DNA from: an uncultured Oscillospiraceae bacterium
GTDB lineage: Bacteria > Bacillota > Clostridia > Oscillospirales > Oscillospiraceae
Reading direction: 5' to 3'
NCBI GenBank assembly: GCA_910584835.1
Contig: CAJUEG010000105.1
Coordinates: 1-7,638, forward strand
DNA length: 7,638 nucleotides
Position numbers and translations under genes: made by a program. Below the pieces are notes generated by a model. The model saw only the letters and a list, made by a program, of their open reading frames with translations, searched no databases and was not told the origin of the DNA. Below are positions 5,544 to 7,638 of the stretch, piece by piece; position 1 is the stretch's first letter; each line of letters starts with the position of its first letter.

Positions 5544-6163
5544 ACAAGCAGAAAAATGTAACCATATCCATCCCTGTGGAGGACGCGGAGTACTGCGGCC
5601 TCACTCCGGACGGCGAGGTCACGATCCACGCCGGGGAGAATGTGCTGATGGTGACACCCAAGGAGATGACCGTCCTGCAGGTCGCCCTGGCCACCAGGTC
5701 GCTGATCGAGGTGGCGTGTACGCTCATCGGCGGCATCAGGAAAACCTGCGGCAAGTGTGTAGAGCGGCGCTGCGCCGATAGCTGTCCCTTCGTCGACACA
5801 AGCTCCACATCCTTCGCCCCGCCGCAAGCGGCAGGGCTCACTCATTCCGCTGTGTCTCCTCTCCCCACAAAGCCTGAAGGACGGCTTTGCGGGGGCCCCG
5901 GCGTCCCGGGCAAGTGCCCCTTCTGGGACGCGGAGCCGGAGGTGACGCTGTCCGACTCCGCCCGGGAGGCGCTGGGGATCCCGAAAGACGCCAAACTGAT
6001 GCTTCTCCCCGATGTAGGCGAGGGCCTGGTCACGGTTGCGGACTATGATCACGACATCGCCGATATCCCCGCCCAGGTGCTGGCCGCGCTGGATTACGCC
6101 GGCGTGTGCCGTGGGCGGCTGGACGAGGCGGTGATGAACAACGAGGTGATCCGCCATGGCTGA
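5540..6163 (+). CDS. AbrB-like two-part protein with Cys cluster, interrupted in frame by a repeat
   Basis: This 207-aa protein starts at ATG 5540 with AAGGAGG upstream and an ATGA overlap. Residues about 6-40 (VTISIPVEDAEYCGLTPDGE and on) resemble an AbrB/SpoVT swapped-hairpin unit: a beta strand, a short helix, a Gly-Leu turn and two more strands. A similar unit recurs at about 130-165 (VTLSDSAREALGIPKDAKLM). Between them lies a helix and C-x2-C-x4-C-x3-C at about 69-82 (CGKCVERRCADSC), which could bind metal. Residues 82-125 look foreign: they are Pro/Ser/Gly-rich and encoded by a palindromic repeat related to 4102-4234. Cutting 132 nt between the in-frame near-repeats TGTCCCTTC and TGCCCCTTC would restore ...DSCPFWDAEPEV. 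AbrB-type proteins bind DNA or act as antitoxins. A regulatory role is inferred, with the family assignment uncertain. The last 8 nt overlap the next gene. Confidence 0.75.
   Translation: MNKQKNVTISIPVEDAEYCGLTPDGEVTIHAGENVLMVTPKEMTVLQVALATRSLIEVACTLIGGIRKTCGKCVERRCADSCPFVDTSSTSFAPPQAAGLTHSAVSPLPTKPEGRLCGGPGVPGKCPFWDAEPEVTLSDSAREALGIPKDAKLMLLPDVGEGLVTVADYDHDIADIPAQVLAALDYAGVCRGRLDEAVMNNEVIRHG
5783..5914. repeat. In-frame palindromic repeat insertion inside a coding sequence
   Basis: The segment lies between TGTCCCTTC (5783-5791) and TGCCCCTTC (5915-5923), eight of nine bases alike. It is 132 nt, or 44 codons, and keeps the frame open. It holds stem GCCC..GCCG/CGGC..GGGC (5816-5824 with 5829-5837, one mismatch, loop CAAG), enclosed by GACACA (5795-5800) and TGTGTC (5851-5856). 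It then has hairpin 5863-5874 with 5883-5894 (11 of 12 pairs, loop TGAAGGAC). It shares CGCCGCAAGC and TCCTCTCCCCACAAA with the element at 4102-4234. The exact ends are uncertain, because the left near-repeat may itself belong to the element. Confidence 0.6.
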
Positions 6164-6899
6164 GGCCCTCTACCCCTATTCCCGGCAGGAGGCCAAGGGG
6201 CGGGGCGAGCTGGCCCGATGGAAGCGGAGCCACCAGGCCAACGTCAAATGCGCCCGGGACATCAAAAACCTCATCGTTTCCCACACCCAGGATGGGCAAC
6301 TGGAAGCGGACTGCGCCCGGACGGCGCTGGACTGGTGGGGCTTCCCCCGGGTGCAGTTGGTGCTGTCCAACACCCTGCGCGGCGCCAGCGGCCAGGGGTT
6401 CGACCCGGATGCCCTCCACTGGGCACAGACGGCCCAAGTCCCGTATGAAAAAGCTGCCGGCGAGTTCAAGCTCCAGGCAGACAGCGCCCTGCTGGCGCAG
6501 TTCCTCCGGCAGACCTACGAGGAGTACCAGGCGCTGGCGATGTTCGGTCCCGGGCACTGCGTCGAGGCTGACCAGGACTACGCCGGGAAGGTGCTGGTTC
6601 TGCGCCCGGACAGGCTGAGGGAGGAGTGCTGGTCCGCGCAAAACCAGTTGTGGTATGGGGAGTGCGGCTTTGGCTGCTCCCCTGCCTCCAGGGGACGGGC
6701 GGTGTACGCCACCTGCCTGGGGGATGGCGAGGAGGCCCGCTGGAACCGGGAGGACTTCATGGGCGTGCTGGACGAGCAATATCTGCCGGACTGGGCACTG
6801 GAGCGGTTAGCCGAACTTCGCAGCCCCGCCCAGGAACAGGGCGAACCAGTTCAGGAACAGAACAACGGCCCCGCCCAGGGCGGCATGGAAATGGGGTGA
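6156..6899 (+). CDS. DUF3849-domain protein
   Basis: This 247-aa protein starts at ATG 6156, eight nt before the end of the previous gene, with GAGGTGAT just upstream. Residues about 4-90 match the DUF3849 pattern I know: LYPYSRQEA, then ELARWKRSHQANVKCARDI, then WWGFPRVQLVLSNTL and a DALHWA close. A second conserved-looking part (about 145-235) holds GKVLVLRPDRL, QLWYGECGFGCSP, GRAVYATCL and a final LPDWALERLAEL. This half also recalls proteins of conjugative elements, but I cannot name it. The tail is a Gln/Glu/Pro linker ending GGMEMG, where the last codons double as the ribosome site of the next gene. There is no signal peptide or membrane segment. DUF3849 has no established function that I know of. 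It often accompanies antirestriction and methyltransferase genes in such elements, which is the only clue to its role. Confidence 0.85.
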   Translation: MAEALYPYSRQEAKGRGELARWKRSHQANVKCARDIKNLIVSHTQDGQLEADCARTALDWWGFPRVQLVLSNTLRGASGQGFDPDALHWAQTAQVPYEKAAGEFKLQADSALLAQFLRQTYEEYQALAMFGPGHCVEADQDYAGKVLVLRPDRLREECWSAQNQLWYGECGFGCSPASRGRAVYATCLGDGEEARWNREDFMGVLDEQYLPDWALERLAELRSPAQEQGEPVQEQNNGPAQGGMEMG

Positions 6900-6904
6900 G
6901 GGCG

Positions 6905-7549
6905 ATGTTCCAATTCTACGTGGTGGACAACCTGTGGCAGGGGACGCTGAACACCGCCCACTTCCACTGCCTCCCCGACGCCGTCCAGGCATACCGGGAG
7001 CTTTCCGCCGCCAATCGTAAGGCGCTGGGCATCCAGCGCGGCATCGACGCCATCGACCTGGTGCAGTGTCTCCCCCTGTTCCCCGATGACCGGGAGGGCG
7101 AGAATGTGATGGTGCTGCGGTTCCTGGAATATCCCCTGTGGAAGTCCGACCCCCAGATCATGGAGACGGCCCAGGAGCTGGCGTCCCGGCTGCACATCCG
7201 CTACTGCCTGTTCCGGCGCTGCATCATCCCCGCCCCAGAACGGGACAAGCTGCCCCGCCCCCTGCGGGGCCGATATCTCTGGCCCGATGAGCCCGGCGAC
7301 TTCGCCACCGCCGCTCAGTGGATCTACGTAGCCGGAGTGGGCAGGCTGTCTGCGCTTGAATTCAAGCGCCGCTATATGGACGTGAACTCCGTCCAATACC
7401 CCCTGGTGGTTCACATCGGGGCCCATGGGATGGACAGCCGGGGCAATTACAAGGCCCTGCAAGTGACCCCGTGGGAATTTCACCTGTTGGCGCGCCGCTC
7501 CAAAGAGCGGCTTGACCAAAATAAAAATGAAACGAGGAATTTGAAATGA
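6905..7549 (+). CDS. Unknown conserved-looking 214-aa protein
   Basis: The frame is open upstream to 6626 only as a shadow of the previous gene. The start is ATG 6905, five nt after the preceding stop, with GTGAGGG directly before it. The product is a soluble, mixed alpha/beta protein without signal or membrane segments. Recognisable stretches include FYVVDNLWQGTLN at the start, KALGIQRGIDAIDLVQCLPL near 39-58, a region LHIRYCLFRRCIIPAPERDK near 99-118 followed by an LWP phrase, AAQWIYVAGVGRLSALEFKR near 137-156, and HIGAHGMDSRGNYKALQVTP near 171-190. These read like ordered, conserved segments rather than random sequence, but I do not recognise a family or catalytic motif. The C-terminus is a basic helix (LLARRSKERLDQNKNETRN). 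It overlaps the next gene as ATGA and so belongs to the same operon. Confidence 0.8.
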   Translation: MFQFYVVDNLWQGTLNTAHFHCLPDAVQAYRELSAANRKALGIQRGIDAIDLVQCLPLFPDDREGENVMVLRFLEYPLWKSDPQIMETAQELASRLHIRYCLFRRCIIPAPERDKLPRPLRGRYLWPDEPGDFATAAQWIYVAGVGRLSALEFKRRYMDVNSVQYPLVVHIGAHGMDSRGNYKALQVTPWEFHLLARRSKERLDQNKNETRNLK

Positions 7550-7638
7550 ACCAGTTCGCAAATCATGCTCCTGAGAGCAGGAACCCCATGCAGGTGGATG
7601 TGAAGATCCACACGCTGCACACCAGCGGCTCCGTCCTG
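7546..7638 (+). CDS. Start of a probable SpoVG-family protein (partial, runs off window)
   Basis: Only 31 codons are visible. ATG 7546 overlaps the previous stop as ATGA, with GAGGAA at 7534-7539 as ribosome site. After a short N-terminal extension (MNQFANHAPESRNP), the phrase VDVKIHTLHTSGSVL resembles the first strand and turn of SpoVG-family proteins, which continue with an ASV-type strand and a GLFVSMPS phrase that would lie outside this window. SpoVG proteins are small nucleic-acid-binding regulators of sporulation and cell division. Mobile elements of Clostridia often carry versions with this IHTLHP-like start. The assignment rests on about 15 residues and is tentative. Confidence 0.55.
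   Translation, partial: MNQFANHAPESRNPMQVDVKIHTLHTSGSVL

Noticed and set aside
5417..6157. 246-codon - strand frame across the AbrB-like gene
   Set aside because: It has no motifs. Its similarity to the - frame at 4042-4455 comes only from the shared repeat element.
6626..6904. Upstream extension of the 214-aa gene's frame
   Set aside because: It shadows the DUF3849 gene. ATG 6905 has a ribosome site directly before it.
1..7638. CRISPR array, tRNA, rRNA or insertion sequence with transposase
   Set aside because: I saw no regularly spaced repeats, no tRNA- or rRNA-like sequence and no transposase motifs on either strand.

Overview
The window is GC-rich (roughly 60% or more by eye) and densely coded. 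All supported genes lie on the + strand, and nearly every junction overlaps by 4 or 8 nt. The gene content suggests the accessory region of an integrative conjugative element (or a related prophage-like element) in a gut Clostridia/Oscillospiraceae-type Firmicute. That content includes a DUF4314 protein, two ArdA-like proteins, a phage-style winged-helix protein, an orphan D12-class adenine methyltransferase, a DUF3849 protein and the start of a probable SpoVG-family protein. Family names come from motif recognition, since no database search was possible. No integrase, relaxase, type IV secretion gene, tRNA, rRNA or CRISPR array is visible, so the element type is inferred.

Layout: (1) 1-1001 holds the 3' end of an unknown gene, an acidic unknown protein started by TTG, and a small four-cysteine protein started by GTG. 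(2) 1002-1200 is a short leader-like stretch. It has a near-perfect Shine-Dalgarno site, a 46-codon basic small ORF, and a textbook Rho-independent terminator lying inside that ORF between two 13-bp direct repeats. (3) 1197-4091 holds a DUF4314 protein followed by two coupled ArdA-like proteins, each made of two similar modules. (4) 4092-4251 is the main non-coding stretch and is filled by a palindromic repeat element. (5) 4252-7549 holds a wHTH protein, the DNA adenine methyltransferase (probably started at CTG), an AbrB-like cysteine-containing protein interrupted in frame by a relative of the palindromic element, a DUF3849 protein and an unknown 214-aa protein. (6) From 7546 a probable SpoVG-family gene begins and runs off the window.

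How the genes may work together: ArdA-family proteins mimic DNA and inhibit type I restriction enzymes, while an orphan adenine methyltransferase can mask recognition sites. Together they suggest a module that helps an incoming element survive host restriction. The wHTH, AbrB-like and SpoVG-like proteins are candidate regulators. Tight translational coupling argues for co-expression in two blocks, 1060-4091 and 4252-7638, with possible control points at the terminator within the small ORF and at the palindromic element.

The points most worth a second look are the in-frame repeat insertion at 5783-5914 with its structurally conserved partner at 4164-4195, the CTG start of the methyltransferase, the terminator embedded in a translated small ORF, and the four-module ArdA-like pair.
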